From Clostridia bacterium (lineage in GTDB: Bacteria; Bacillota; Clostridia; Christensenellales; CAAEEZ01), in contig CAAEEZ010000002.1 in NCBI GenBank assembly GCA_900755035.1, forward strand, positions 120,654-184,653: a stretch of DNA of 64,000 nucleotides. The letters are read 5' to 3'. The position numbers and the translations under genes are program-made. Every line of letters starts with the position of its first letter. Position 1 is the stretch's first letter. Below are positions 1-8,709 of the stretch, one piece after another. The notes under the pieces were generated by a model. It ran no database searches. It was not told the origin of the DNA and saw nothing but the letters and a program-made list of their open reading frames with translations.

Positions 1-1
1 C

Positions 2-1918
2 TTTATTTGTAAAAATTTGTTTGTAACCGATAATATTGCCGATAGCGAATATACGGGGAATATAGTTGCAGAATGTCAAGAAGGCGTAGGTCTTGGTGGT
101 TTTGCTTTTAACTCGCACATAGTCGTTGAGAACGACGTAAGAGCTGATGGTTTTGTAATTATTCACGGTGGAACTAGTGGAATAATCGGTGGCGATATCT
201 ACGCAGGCAGGTACAATCAAGACGGTAGTATGTGGGGTAATGCAGGTTATGGTGATATTAAATCCGATAACGGTGGTTACAAACACGGAACAGGCGATGT
301 AGAGCTAACGTACGCCGACGTTAACGGTAATATCTATGCAGAAGGTAACGTGCTAATAAAGGACGCTAGCACTGTAAATGGCAACGTGTACGCAAAGGGC
401 GACGTATATATTAAAAATTCGAATATCAACGGCAACGTATATTGCGGTGGCGATTTGATAGTGCTTGAACAAAGAAACGGTCGTAGGCACGTAGTTGGTG
501 GTACTACTACCGTAGGTGGTAATCTATCTGTAAAGGGTAATTACTCCAACCTTGATACTTTCGTTCATTTAGACGGCGACGTTTCGGTAAAAGGGGATAT
601 CACGTTATTTGATAGAGCAAGTTTGGGTGGAAATAATAAGCAAGCAAAAATCTATTGCGGTGGCAATTTCCATATGGAAAACGACTCGGTACTTGACGAT
701 AGTAACGGTTACGTCGTTATTAAAGGCGACGCATATATCGGTTACGAATGTAGGGTAAAACCTTCTATCTACGTATATGGCAACGTTACTATAAACGTAG
801 TTAATAGCAATTATGCAGTAGGAAGTATGAGAAGAGGTATCTTTAAGCCCGTGTATGCAGTCGGCTGGATAAAATCGATAGGTGAGAACTATATCTATGG
901 TGGATACAAAAAACCGTGTATGTTCTCGAATAATCCTGCTGAGTCCGATTTGAGTAATTTCTGGTACTGGAAAGGGGGAATCGCGCGTTGGGAGCCTCAC
1001 GGAGCGCCTGCAAGTTTGAGTAGTCAAGTGGACGTATACCGCAACGGAAAATTTACGTTGGAAACGGTGGAAGATAATCCGTACTTTATAAATCTAGGCA
1101 CGTATATAAAAGACGAAATAGACAAGGCAAATAAAGCCGAAGAGGAAATAAATAAGCGTCTAGTAATTTATTCAAAGACGGTAAACGCAATGGTAAAGAA
1201 GTGGTCTAGCCCTAAGCCTAAAACACAAGCAGAAGGTGGCGATTACGTGCAAGGTGGCGCTTATTATCCGAAAGTAGGTGGCGCTATATCTGCAACCGAC
1301 AATACGTATAGGGTACCAGATAATTCAAACGAATTTATTATAGATTGCAACATACTTAATTTGCAAAAAATTGAACTTTCGGCTAATCAAGTGCTTACGA
1401 TAGATACTAGCAAAAAAAATATTCATATAGTGTTGAAGGGTGATTTGAAAGTTGGTACAGGCGCTACGATAAAGGTTAGAGGCTCTAATATGGCGTTTAT
1501 TTACCTAGAAGGGTTAAATAGGCAGTACGTGGAGTTTGGCAACGAATCTAGGATAGGTTTGGTGGAAGCAGTAGATGGCGCAAGTACAAAGAACGCAGGA
1601 CTGCACATAATATCAAATAAATACGACTTAGATTTTACTGTTGGAAAAAGATTAGATATTAGGTCGTTTAACTATATTCCTTACGGTTACTTGAATATTG
1701 CAGGTGGTAAAAATACCGTGTATTCGGGTTCGTTCGTAATAGGATATATAGATATTGGTGGATGGTCTAGCTCGGTATTCGATTCAAGTTACGTAAAATT
1801 TAACGGAGAAAAATCGCCACTGATTTTGGATATAACAAACGATATGCAATATGGCGATACAATAGGTGAAATTCAAGACTATGGTCAAATTTCGTGGGAT
1901 ATTATAGACTACGTATAG
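2..1918 (+). CDS. Beta-helical (bactofilin-like) pilus-associated protein, 5' partial
   Basis: The frame is open from the window edge, so the true start lies upstream; TTG at 17 is only the first possible start inside the window. The first half is a run of short repeats of the type G-N-V-Y-x-x-G-D-V, as in bactofilin and other polymer-forming beta-helix proteins. A charged, probably helical linker follows at about residues 360-410. The C-terminal half resembles the beta-rich domain of PilX-like pilus assembly proteins. The next two genes are prepilins only 8 bases downstream and overlapping, so it probably acts at the cell surface as part of the pilus or as its adhesin or scaffold. The missing N-terminus may carry a prepilin-like leader. 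Function is inferred, not recognised by a known name. Confidence 0.6.
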   Translation, partial: FICKNLFVTDNIADSEYTGNIVAECQEGVGLGGFAFNSHIVVENDVRADGFVIIHGGTSGIIGGDIYAGRYNQDGSMWGNAGYGDIKSDNGGYKHGTGDVELTYADVNGNIYAEGNVLIKDASTVNGNVYAKGDVYIKNSNINGNVYCGGDLIVLEQRNGRRHVVGGTTTVGGNLSVKGNYSNLDTFVHLDGDVSVKGDITLFDRASLGGNNKQAKIYCGGNFHMENDSVLDDSNGYVVIKGDAYIGYECRVKPSIYVYGNVTINVVNSNYAVGSMRRGIFKPVYAVGWIKSIGENYIYGGYKKPCMFSNNPAESDLSNFWYWKGGIARWEPHGAPASLSSQVDVYRNGKFTLETVEDNPYFINLGTYIKDEIDKANKAEEEINKRLVIYSKTVNAMVKKWSSPKPKTQAEGGDYVQGGAYYPKVGGAISATDNTYRVPDNSNEFIIDCNILNLQKIELSANQVLTIDTSKKNIHIVLKGDLKVGTGATIKVRGSNMAFIYLEGLNRQYVEFGNESRIGLVEAVDGASTKNAGLHIISNKYDLDFTVGKRLDIRSFNYIPYGYLNIAGGKNTVYSGSFVIGYIDIGGWSSSVFDSSYVKFNGEKSPLILDITNDMQYGDTIGEIQDYGQISWDIIDYV

Positions 1919-1926
1919 GAGCAAAT

Positions 1927-2295
1927 ATGAAAAGAGTAGTAAAAAAATTGAAGGAGAAAAAAGGCTTTACCTTAGTAGAGTCTATTTTGTCTATTGCAAT
2001 TTTGGCAATTACTAGCCTTGCTTTTGCTACTTTTCTAGCAACCTCTAACAAGATGACAACGTTAACGATACTTAACGAAAACGATTATGCATTGCTTCAA
2101 GAGGCTATTGCGACTGGGGATTACGTTGGCTTGGAAGTTGAAGGAGTTACAGAGGAAGGAAAAAGTTTCACTATTCAGTTTGACGAAAACACAAAAATTG
2201 AAGTAGACGGTAAATATCTTATCGTAACAAACCCTAAAACGGGTAGACATTTCGTAATATTTATAGGGGATCAAAAGAGTGAAGTTACGCCGTAA
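1927..2295 (+). CDS. Type IV prepilin-like protein (minor pseudopilin)
   Basis: The start at 1927 follows a GGAGCAAAT ribosome site; the longer in-frame extension back to 1894 lies inside the previous gene and has no site. Residues 1-13 are basic, followed by the class III prepilin motif KKGFTLVE with glutamate at +5 and a hydrophobic helix (about residues 16-36), which the prepilin peptidase encoded nearby would cleave after glycine. At about 122 residues it is small, typical of a minor pilin (GspI/PilV-like). The stop overlaps the next prepilin by 17 bases, showing co-translation. The C-terminal head domain is too short to assign. Confidence 0.8.
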   Translation: MKRVVKKLKEKKGFTLVESILSIAILAITSLAFATFLATSNKMTTLTILNENDYALLQEAIATGDYVGLEVEGVTEEGKSFTIQFDENTKIEVDGKYLIVTNPKTGRHFVIFIGDQKSEVTP

Positions 2296-3172
2296 AATTG
2301 CTGGGCTAAGAAAAAAACGAAAAAAAGGTTTCACCTTAGTAGAACTTATCGTGAATATGGCTATTATTGGAATCGTGATGTTGATGGTAACTACAATCAC
2401 GAGCATTTCGCTAAACTCTTTTTCTAGGCAAAAATTAAAACTTGACGCTGTTGCCGTTGCAGAGGTAGTTACCGAGGCATTGAAAGCGGAACTTGAAAAG
2501 GTGAGAAAAATAAATATTAGACCTTATTTTACGCCTTTACAAGTGGAGGTCTTAGACGAAGAAGGCAACGTTGTAGGATTAGAATACGTAGACCAATCAG
2601 GTGATGCCATTGCCGATACGTTTATAAGTTGTAATAGAACAGGAACAAGGCAATATCCGGTTTGTTGGGGGGATATAGTAGATTTTCACTCCATATATCT
2701 AAAACCGAAAAAGAATATATCAAATGAAAATATGGCAACGGCTAGTGGAAAGGATAGACGTGGTAAGTTGTACGTAATAAGACAGGATGCTGGCGTGCAT
2801 TACAACGAAATAGGCACAGGCGACCCAAATACGACCGGGTACGTGGCAGGTTTTACCGAAAGGAGCGACGGAAAACCTATTGAAGTTCCATTGTTAGACG
2901 ACGATTTGTATCGTGGCTACTCCGTTGACGTTAAATTTCAGTACGTGGCAAAAACCATAGTTTCGCCAGATGGTCAGTTGCTACCAGAATCTTCGCCGTC
3001 CTCTATGAAAGTGTACGTGGACGTTTATAATGGTGATGAAAAGATATATTCCACTAGTTCAACAATTACGTTTATTAAAAAACAAGGAACGGGACTAACG
3101 TCGGATTTGAAGGTATATTACGACCCGGCAACGTGGAATTTGCAAAAGGACGTAGTAATATTTATGACCTAG
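2279..3172 (+). CDS. Type IV prepilin-like protein (PilW/GspJ-like)
   Basis: GTG start inside the end of the preceding prepilin gene; GGGGATC upstream is the plausible ribosome site. A long basic leader ends in KKGFTLVELIVNMAIIG, the prepilin cleavage and helix motif, with glutamate at +5. The remaining 250 residues form a large head domain rich in Asp, Gly, Tyr and Thr. Length and position after a short prepilin match minor pilins of the PilW/GspJ group that start pilus assembly. A clear terminator follows, so this ends the pilin operon that begins upstream of the window. Confidence 0.75.
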   Translation: MKLRRKIAGLRKKRKKGFTLVELIVNMAIIGIVMLMVTTITSISLNSFSRQKLKLDAVAVAEVVTEALKAELEKVRKINIRPYFTPLQVEVLDEEGNVVGLEYVDQSGDAIADTFISCNRTGTRQYPVCWGDIVDFHSIYLKPKKNISNENMATASGKDRRGKLYVIRQDAGVHYNEIGTGDPNTTGYVAGFTERSDGKPIEVPLLDDDLYRGYSVDVKFQYVAKTIVSPDGQLLPESSPSSMKVYVDVYNGDEKIYSTSSTITFIKKQGTGLTSDLKVYYDPATWNLQKDVVIFMT

Positions 3173-3202
3173 TAGATAATAAACAAATGAAAGAAATAAT
3201 AA

Positions 3203-3228
3203 AACACGCATTTTAGCGTGTTTTTTTC
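3203..3228 (+). terminator. Rho-independent terminator of the pilin operon
   Basis: The hairpin ACACGC-ATTTTA-GCGTGT is followed by seven T residues, 30 bases after the last prepilin stop codon. The remaining bases to 3412 are AT-rich and show nothing else. Confidence 0.85.
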
Positions 3229-3412
3229 TTAAATTTAAGTATAATTATTTTTATGTTTAATATAGATTATATAAATTGTATATTTTTGTCTGCAAAATAT
3301 AGTTTATGTTTATTTATTAAAACTCACTTTTTGTTACTATATGGGTATGTATTTCTAGCTGTTAAGAGATTAGTAGTTGAACGTGGGAGTATAGCTAATA
3401 TTTAATAGTATG

Positions 3413-4180
3413 TTAGAAAGTAAATAGTGCAAGGTAACTATCTACAATAAGCTCCCCACATAACATAGCAACGTAAGTGCCTATTGCTATAAACGGACCA
3501 AAAGGCATTTCGATTTTTCTGCCGTTTTTCTTTTTTACGATAAGTACGCCTATGCCTACTATTCCCGCTAAAATGCAGGCAATAAAGAAGGTAACTACTA
3601 TGTTTTTCCAACCAAGTAACATACCTAGCACGAAGAATAGTTTTATATCGCCACCACCTATTCCGCCTGTTATTAAAGCGATTAAAAACAATGGAACGGA
3701 GATAACGACCGAGCCTATTAGTTGGCTTTGCCACGACACGTTATCAATAGGGCCAAACGAGATAAGCGCAAATAGTAAAATGATTAAGTGCACGCCGTTT
3801 GGTATTTCTTTGGTTTTAAGGTCGATAAAACTCATAACGATAAGGGTGGAAATAACTACGTAATAAAAAAACGTGATTACCGATACCTTATACGTAAAAA
3901 ATACGCCTAGCCACAAGGCAAGATTAAGCAGTTCTACAAACGGGTAGATAGGGCTAATCTTTTCGTGGCAATAGCGACATTTTCCACCAAGAAAAATATA
4001 ACTAAATAGTGGCACGTTGTCCTTAGCGGTTAATTCGTGGTTGCATTTAGGGCAGTACGAACGCTGGGACGAAAAAAACGAGTGTTTTGGTATTCTGTAT
4101 ATGCACACGTTTAGAAAACTGCCAACGGCTAGCCCTAGTAATATGGTAAAAACTAACGTTAAAATCTCGGGTATTGTCAA
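3413..4180 (-). CDS. Prepilin peptidase (type IV leader peptidase)
   Basis: Membrane aspartyl protease that cleaves and N-methylates prepilins. The N-terminal domain has GSFLNVCIYRIP and two CxxC pairs (CPKC and CRYC), the zinc-binding DUF part linked to methylation. The peptidase domain has the catalytic motifs FIDLKTKEIPN and GGGDIKL, spread over about seven hydrophobic segments. At 255 residues it has normal PilD/ComC length. TTG at 4180 is the likely start, with AGGAGAG upstream. It is encoded opposite to the pilus genes on either side, which supply its substrates. Confidence 0.93.
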   Translation of the reverse strand: MTIPEILTLVFTILLGLAVGSFLNVCIYRIPKHSFFSSQRSYCPKCNHELTAKDNVPLFSYIFLGGKCRYCHEKISPIYPFVELLNLALWLGVFFTYKVSVITFFYYVVISTLIVMSFIDLKTKEIPNGVHLIILLFALISFGPIDNVSWQSQLIGSVVISVPLFLIALITGGIGGGDIKLFFVLGMLLGWKNIVVTFFIACILAGIVGIGVLIVKKKNGRKIEMPFGPFIAIGTYVAMLCGELIVDSYLALFTF

Positions 4181-4335
4181 AACTTTCTCTCCTATACGTA
4201 AAGTTTAGCAAAAAGTTAAGGGTAATTCAACTATTAGGCGAAAAATCTTTGCTTAGTATATTTTTTTGGTAATTATTGACTTATGATATTATATTTTTTA
4301 TAATTATTATATATCAATAAGGAGAAAGAGTATTT

Positions 4336-6018
4336 TTGGACGACAAGATTATATTAGGTCAAGTTTTGCTTGACAAAGGAATAGTTAATCAGGAGCAACT
4401 AAACGACGCTATGCGTTGGCAAAAATTACACCCAAGCGAAGAACTAGGGGATATTTTGCTTGGTAGGGGTATTGTAAACGAGGGGCAACTACTTGAAGCG
4501 TATGCTGAAAAGATGAATACGACATACGTTGATAGAGATTTGGTTGTAAGAAAACCCGAAGTATTGAAATTAGTTACGGAAAATATTGCTATGAGGCATT
4601 GCGTAATGCCAATAGATATAAATAACAACAAAATAGTTGTGGCAATGTGCAACCCGAACGACCTAAGCGCAATAGAAGATATTAAACTAAGCGCAAAAAT
4701 GGAGGTTACGCCACTACTTACCAGCAAAGTAAATATTGAAAATGCGTTGGATAGGTACTACAAGAATGCCGAAGTTTTCTATAAGGAAGAGGCTAAGGCG
4801 GTAAACCTAGTATCCGACGAAACGGCAAAGAAGATGGACGAAATAGAGTCCAGCGTAAACAACACGCCGGTAGTTAAACTTGTAAACAACCTAGTGCAAC
4901 AAGCCTACGTAAGAAAAGCCAGCGATATTCACATAGAGCCGTTTGAGCATCAAGTTCTTGTTCGTATGAGAATTGACGGCGACCTAGTGGAGTGTTTGAG
5001 GCTTAGCCCAAGTTCGCTAAACAGCGTAATATCTCGTATCAAGATTTTGTCCGATATGAATATCGCCGAAAAGCGTATACCACAGGACGGTAGATTTAGG
5101 TATCAAACCAACGAAATCAGCGTGGACCTACGTGTATCTACGCTTCCTACCGTATGGGGTGAAAAGTGCGTTATGCGTCTGTTGAACACGGGTGGCGACA
5201 ACTTGCTATCCTTCGAGCAACTTGGTATGACGAAGGAAAATATAGAAAAGTTTAACAAAATTTGTTCTGCTCCTAACGGCATTATATTGGTTACAGGACC
5301 TACGGGATCTGGTAAATCTACCACCTTGTACGCCGTTTTGAACAAACTGAACAAGCCAAACGTAAACCTATCCACCGTAGAAGACCCCGTGGAGAAACAA
5401 ATGTTTGGTATAAACCAAGTACAAATAAATACAAAAGCAGGGCTTACCTTTGCTAGCGCATTGCGTTCACTGCTTCGTCAGGACCCCGACGTAGTAATGG
5501 TCGGCGAGATTCGTGACTACGAAACGGCAGAAATCGCAACGAGAGCCGCTATTACGGGTCACTTGGTTTTGTCTACCTTGCACACCAACGACTCTATTGC
5601 AACTATTACCCGTCTAATAGATATGGGTATACCAAACTATATGGTATCGGCGTCCGTTAACGCAATTATTGCGCAAAGGCTGGTAAAAAGGTTGTGTCCG
5701 TACTGCAAAAAGAAACGCCAAGCAACCGACCTAGACAGGGCGATAATGAGCGACGATACGCTTACCGAGATTTACGAGCCAAAGGGCTGTCCTGAATGTA
5801 ATCAGTCGGGGTATAGCGGTCGTATAGCAGTACACGAAGTGCTAGAACTAGACCACAGAATAAAAGCGCTAATAATGCAAAACGCACCACTAAGCGAAAT
5901 TAAAAAGGTGGCTATTGAAAATGGCACTGAATTTTTGGCAGATAACCTAAGGGAATTAGTTAAAAACGGAATAACTAGTATGGACGAATATCAACGTTTG
6001 ATATACACGGTATCTTAA
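4336..6018 (+). CDS. pilB: Type IV pilus assembly ATPase PilB/GspE
   Basis: Cytoplasmic hexameric ATPase that drives pilus extension. The start is TTG with AAGGAGA 11 bases upstream. Residues 1-150 form the N-terminal GspE/MshEN domain. The AAA core has Walker A GPTGSGKST near residue 320, an Asp box, Walker B and a His box, followed by the tetracysteine zinc motif CPYC...CPEC. The 560-residue length is normal. No pilC, pilT or pilM is seen in the window, so the machinery is split between loci. An AT-rich leader precedes it, and the major-type pilin gene lies 187 bases downstream. Confidence 0.93.
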   Translation: MDDKIILGQVLLDKGIVNQEQLNDAMRWQKLHPSEELGDILLGRGIVNEGQLLEAYAEKMNTTYVDRDLVVRKPEVLKLVTENIAMRHCVMPIDINNNKIVVAMCNPNDLSAIEDIKLSAKMEVTPLLTSKVNIENALDRYYKNAEVFYKEEAKAVNLVSDETAKKMDEIESSVNNTPVVKLVNNLVQQAYVRKASDIHIEPFEHQVLVRMRIDGDLVECLRLSPSSLNSVISRIKILSDMNIAEKRIPQDGRFRYQTNEISVDLRVSTLPTVWGEKCVMRLLNTGGDNLLSFEQLGMTKENIEKFNKICSAPNGIILVTGPTGSGKSTTLYAVLNKLNKPNVNLSTVEDPVEKQMFGINQVQINTKAGLTFASALRSLLRQDPDVVMVGEIRDYETAEIATRAAITGHLVLSTLHTNDSIATITRLIDMGIPNYMVSASVNAIIAQRLVKRLCPYCKKKRQATDLDRAIMSDDTLTEIYEPKGCPECNQSGYSGRIAVHEVLELDHRIKALIMQNAPLSEIKKVAIENGTEFLADNLRELVKNGITSMDEYQRLIYTVS

Positions 6019-6138
6019 ATTAAAATTTAATTTATGTGTAAATTTGATATTCTAACACTAAAAAGGTTATTTAGCAAGTAAAAATATACTAAATTTCGAA
6101 AAAAATCTAAAAATATGCAATTATTTTTTAATTTAGTA

Positions 6139-6165
6139 TTGACATAGCAAATATTACAATATAAA
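6139..6165 (+). promoter_or_regulatory. Candidate promoter for prepilin gene at 6206
   Basis: TTGACA at 6139-6144 and TATAAA at 6160-6165, separated by 15 bases, which is short. It lies in the 187-base gap after pilB, just upstream of a strong AGGAGG site. Separate transcription of the pilin is plausible because it also has its own terminator. Confidence 0.45.
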
Positions 6166-6205
6166 ATTAAGACATAAATTGAGTGGTAATCACTAGGAGG
6201 AGATT

Positions 6206-6718
6206 ATGTTAACGAAAATGAGAAAGAAGGGCAAAAAAGGTTTCACACTAGTTGAATTGATAGTTGTTATTGCTATTATCGCAATACTTGCTGCAGTAGC
6301 AGTTCCTACTACTATTCACTTCGTAGAGAAAGCAAACATTTCAAATGAGCAAAGTGCAATTAACTTCAAATCACAAATAGATGGTATCTTTACAGGAGCA
6401 GTTACTCCAGATGGAGCATTTAATATTGCTGATACCGACGGTGGTGCAGGTTCTTTATCTGATTTATTAAAAGTTGAAGTTAAAAAACCCGTAACGAAAA
6501 TTACGTTTACCGTAGCATTAGTTGATGGAACAACGGATAAGTATGCAGTTTCGTACGTTATAGTTGGTACTGAGTACAAAGGTAAGAGCGATGTTAAAAG
6601 TACAGTAGCAGGTGATTTTACAGCAAATCAAATCTTTAAGGATGGAACGGCTGCTACCGGCGATTACGTTTATACGCTAGGCGATTCTGGATTTACTGTT
6701 GCTGTTCCTACTCCTTAA
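6206..6718 (+). CDS. Type IV pilin, probable major pilin
   Basis: ATG is preceded by a strong AGGAGG site (6195-6200). The leader is MLTKMRKKGKKG, cleaved before FTLVELIVV, with Glu at +5 and a long hydrophobic helix ending in PTTIHFVEKA. The 145-residue mature protein has a beta-rich, Thr/Asp/Gly-rich head. The good ribosome site, own candidate promoter and own terminator suggest high, independent expression, consistent with a major subunit. It shares its N-terminal 45 residues almost exactly with the pilin at 6896 but has an unrelated C-terminus. Confidence 0.85.
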   Translation: MLTKMRKKGKKGFTLVELIVVIAIIAILAAVAVPTTIHFVEKANISNEQSAINFKSQIDGIFTGAVTPDGAFNIADTDGGAGSLSDLLKVEVKKPVTKITFTVALVDGTTDKYAVSYVIVGTEYKGKSDVKSTVAGDFTANQIFKDGTAATGDYVYTLGDSGFTVAVPTP

Positions 6719-6765
6719 AAACCTTGAGCATAATTTGAAGTAAAATTAGCAATGAATTAAAATAA

Positions 6766-6793
6766 AAGTCCGACTTAGGTCGGGCTTTTTTTA
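6766..6793 (+). terminator. Terminator after prepilin gene
   Basis: The hairpin GTCCGAC-TTA-GGTCGGGC is followed by seven T residues, about 48 bases after the pilin stop codon. Confidence 0.85.
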
Positions 6794-6895
6794 TATATCG
6801 TAGGGGGAGTTATAACTAATTTTTAATATATTATTTTTTTCATTTATATTGCATAAACTTATTTAATGTAGTAAAATACAAATATGAGGGGAATT

Positions 6896-7333
6896 ATGAG
6901 GGAAAAGAGAAAGTCGGGTTTCACGTTAGTGGAACTAATAGTGGTAATTGCCATTATTGCTATACTATCGGCAGTGGCTATACCTACTACTATACATTTT
7001 GTAGAAAAGGCGGAGGATAGCAATCGCAACGCTTTCGTGCAACAAATTGGCAAGCTTGCCTATAATACCGTTACTTTTGATGATGGAAACGTGATACAAA
7101 ATGGGCAAGATTTGATTGATGCTTTAACAAGTACTGACCAAACGCTAGATGATAAGTACACTTTGTTTTACACTTCAAGTAAAGATGCGCATAATACAGA
7201 TGCAACTCTTCCAGGTGGAGAGGTGATAACCGTGTATTATAGCCCAACGGAAGGTAAGATTATATGTAGGTTCTATTTGGATAAGAAGTATAAAAACATA
7301 TATTGCGACCTTGACGTACATCCGTCAAATTAA
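6896..7333 (+). CDS. Type IV pilin-like protein
   Basis: The ATG at 6896 is chosen over an in-frame ATG at 6884 because GAGGGG sits just before it. The leader MREKRKSG is followed by FTLVELIVV, Glu +5 and a hydrophobic helix. The sequence up to VEKAE is nearly the same as in the pilin at 6206, while the head domain differs and is shorter. It is probably an alternative or minor subunit of the same filament. It is flanked by terminators, so it is likely a single-gene unit. Confidence 0.83.
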   Translation: MREKRKSGFTLVELIVVIAIIAILSAVAIPTTIHFVEKAEDSNRNAFVQQIGKLAYNTVTFDDGNVIQNGQDLIDALTSTDQTLDDKYTLFYTSSKDAHNTDATLPGGEVITVYYSPTEGKIICRFYLDKKYKNIYCDLDVHPSN

Positions 7334-7346
7334 ATAGTGAATTTAC

Positions 7347-7374
7347 AAAACTTGGCAATTTGCCAAGTTTTTTT
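7347..7374 (+). terminator. Terminator after second pilin gene
   Basis: AACTTGGCA-ATT-TGCCAAGTT hairpin with a following run of T residues, 14 bases after the stop codon. Confidence 0.88.
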
Positions 7375-7476
7375 GTTTGTTAAAGATTAAACAGCCCTAT
7401 AATTGTTTGTCAAAAGCAAATTATTATGCTACACTAAAAATAGTATTTTGGATTTTTTATATCGTGGAGTGAAATT

Positions 7477-8709
7477 ATGAAAGTTTTTGACGTGGCAGTC
7501 GTTGGCGGTGGAGCAAGCGGATTGGTTGCGGCTATTGCAGCATCGAAAGGTGGTAGAAAGGTAATAATTATTGAGAAAAATGACAGAATCGGTAAAAAGA
7601 TTTTGGCAAGTGGCAACGGAAGATGCAATTTGTCTAATAAGAATTTAGTTACTGATACAACTTACGTGATGTATAATAATCGCAAGTTTGTTACCTATGC
7701 GCTAAATAGTATCGACAACGCCATTTTAAGAAGTTTTTTGGAAAGCGTAGGGCTACTATCAACTTACGAAGGGGATAGAATGTACCCGTACAGTTTTAAT
7801 AGTTCGCAAGTTATAGATGTACTTCGTCAAGCAGTGGAAAACAATCATATCACGCTAAAACTGAATACCGAAGTAGAAGGCGTAACTAAGGCGAACAACG
7901 TGTTCACTATCAAAAATTCTAGTGGAAAGGATATTTGCGCTCAGTCGGTAATAATTGCAACGGGATCGGGGGCAGGTCAAGAAAAGGAATTAAAATACTT
8001 TTTGAAGGACCACAACGTAGTAGAGCCTATGCCGTCGTTACTACCGATACGTACCGATATAAGATACCTAAAAGGTATGAACGGAATAAGGTCGAGAGTA
8101 CGCATTAGTTTATTCCACGACGGTGAAAAACTATATAGCGAAGTGGGAGAAGTGCTATTTAAGAACTTTGGTATATCGGGTGTGTGCACTTTTAGTGCGT
8201 CTAGTTATATTGCACGTAATATTCGCCGTAGCAGTTACGATTGCTTTAAGATAAAACTTGATTTTATGCCTGAATACACCGAAAAGGCGGTTTTGGAAAA
8301 ACTGCTTAGCCGTAGCAATATAGTAAAAGAAGATTGCACGCTTGAAAATATTTTCGTAGGGCTATTCCACAAAAACATTGCGCTAAACATTATAGAGCAA
8401 GCGGGATACAAAAGGGATATGCACCCTAATTACGAGATACTACGCAAAATTGCATATCAAATAAAGAATTTCGAACTGCAAGTAATAGGCTTGCCACCTA
8501 TGTCGGTTGCGCAAGTTGCTAGCGGTGGCTACGACGTAAAGAACTTCTCTAAGCACTCGTTCGAGTCTAGGGTGGTGTCGGGCTTGTACGTTGTTGGCGA
8601 GGCGCTGGATATAGACGGCATTTGCGGTGGATACAACCTTCACTTTGCCTTTGCATCAGGCCTTGTTGCCGGCAGAAAAGTGGGCGAGTACCTAGATAGG
8701 AGTTTTTAA
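7477..8709 (+). CDS. BaiN/HI0933-family FAD flavoprotein
   Basis: A flavin-dependent oxidoreductase of the HI0933 (BaiN-like) family. The N-terminus carries the Rossmann dinucleotide motif VVGGGASGL followed by IIEKNDRIGKKILASGNGRCN, which is diagnostic of this family. The C-terminal motif CGGYNLHFAFASG closes the FAD site. Length (410 residues) is normal. The physiological substrate is unknown; the bile-acid role named for BaiN cannot be assumed. First gene of a three-gene operon; its TAA overlaps the next ATG by one base, indicating translational coupling. Confidence 0.88.
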   Translation: MKVFDVAVVGGGASGLVAAIAASKGGRKVIIIEKNDRIGKKILASGNGRCNLSNKNLVTDTTYVMYNNRKFVTYALNSIDNAILRSFLESVGLLSTYEGDRMYPYSFNSSQVIDVLRQAVENNHITLKLNTEVEGVTKANNVFTIKNSSGKDICAQSVIIATGSGAGQEKELKYFLKDHNVVEPMPSLLPIRTDIRYLKGMNGIRSRVRISLFHDGEKLYSEVGEVLFKNFGISGVCTFSASSYIARNIRRSSYDCFKIKLDFMPEYTEKAVLEKLLSRSNIVKEDCTLENIFVGLFHKNIALNIIEQAGYKRDMHPNYEILRKIAYQIKNFELQVIGLPPMSVAQVASGGYDVKNFSKHSFESRVVSGLYVVGEALDIDGICGGYNLHFAFASGLVAGRKVGEYLDRSF

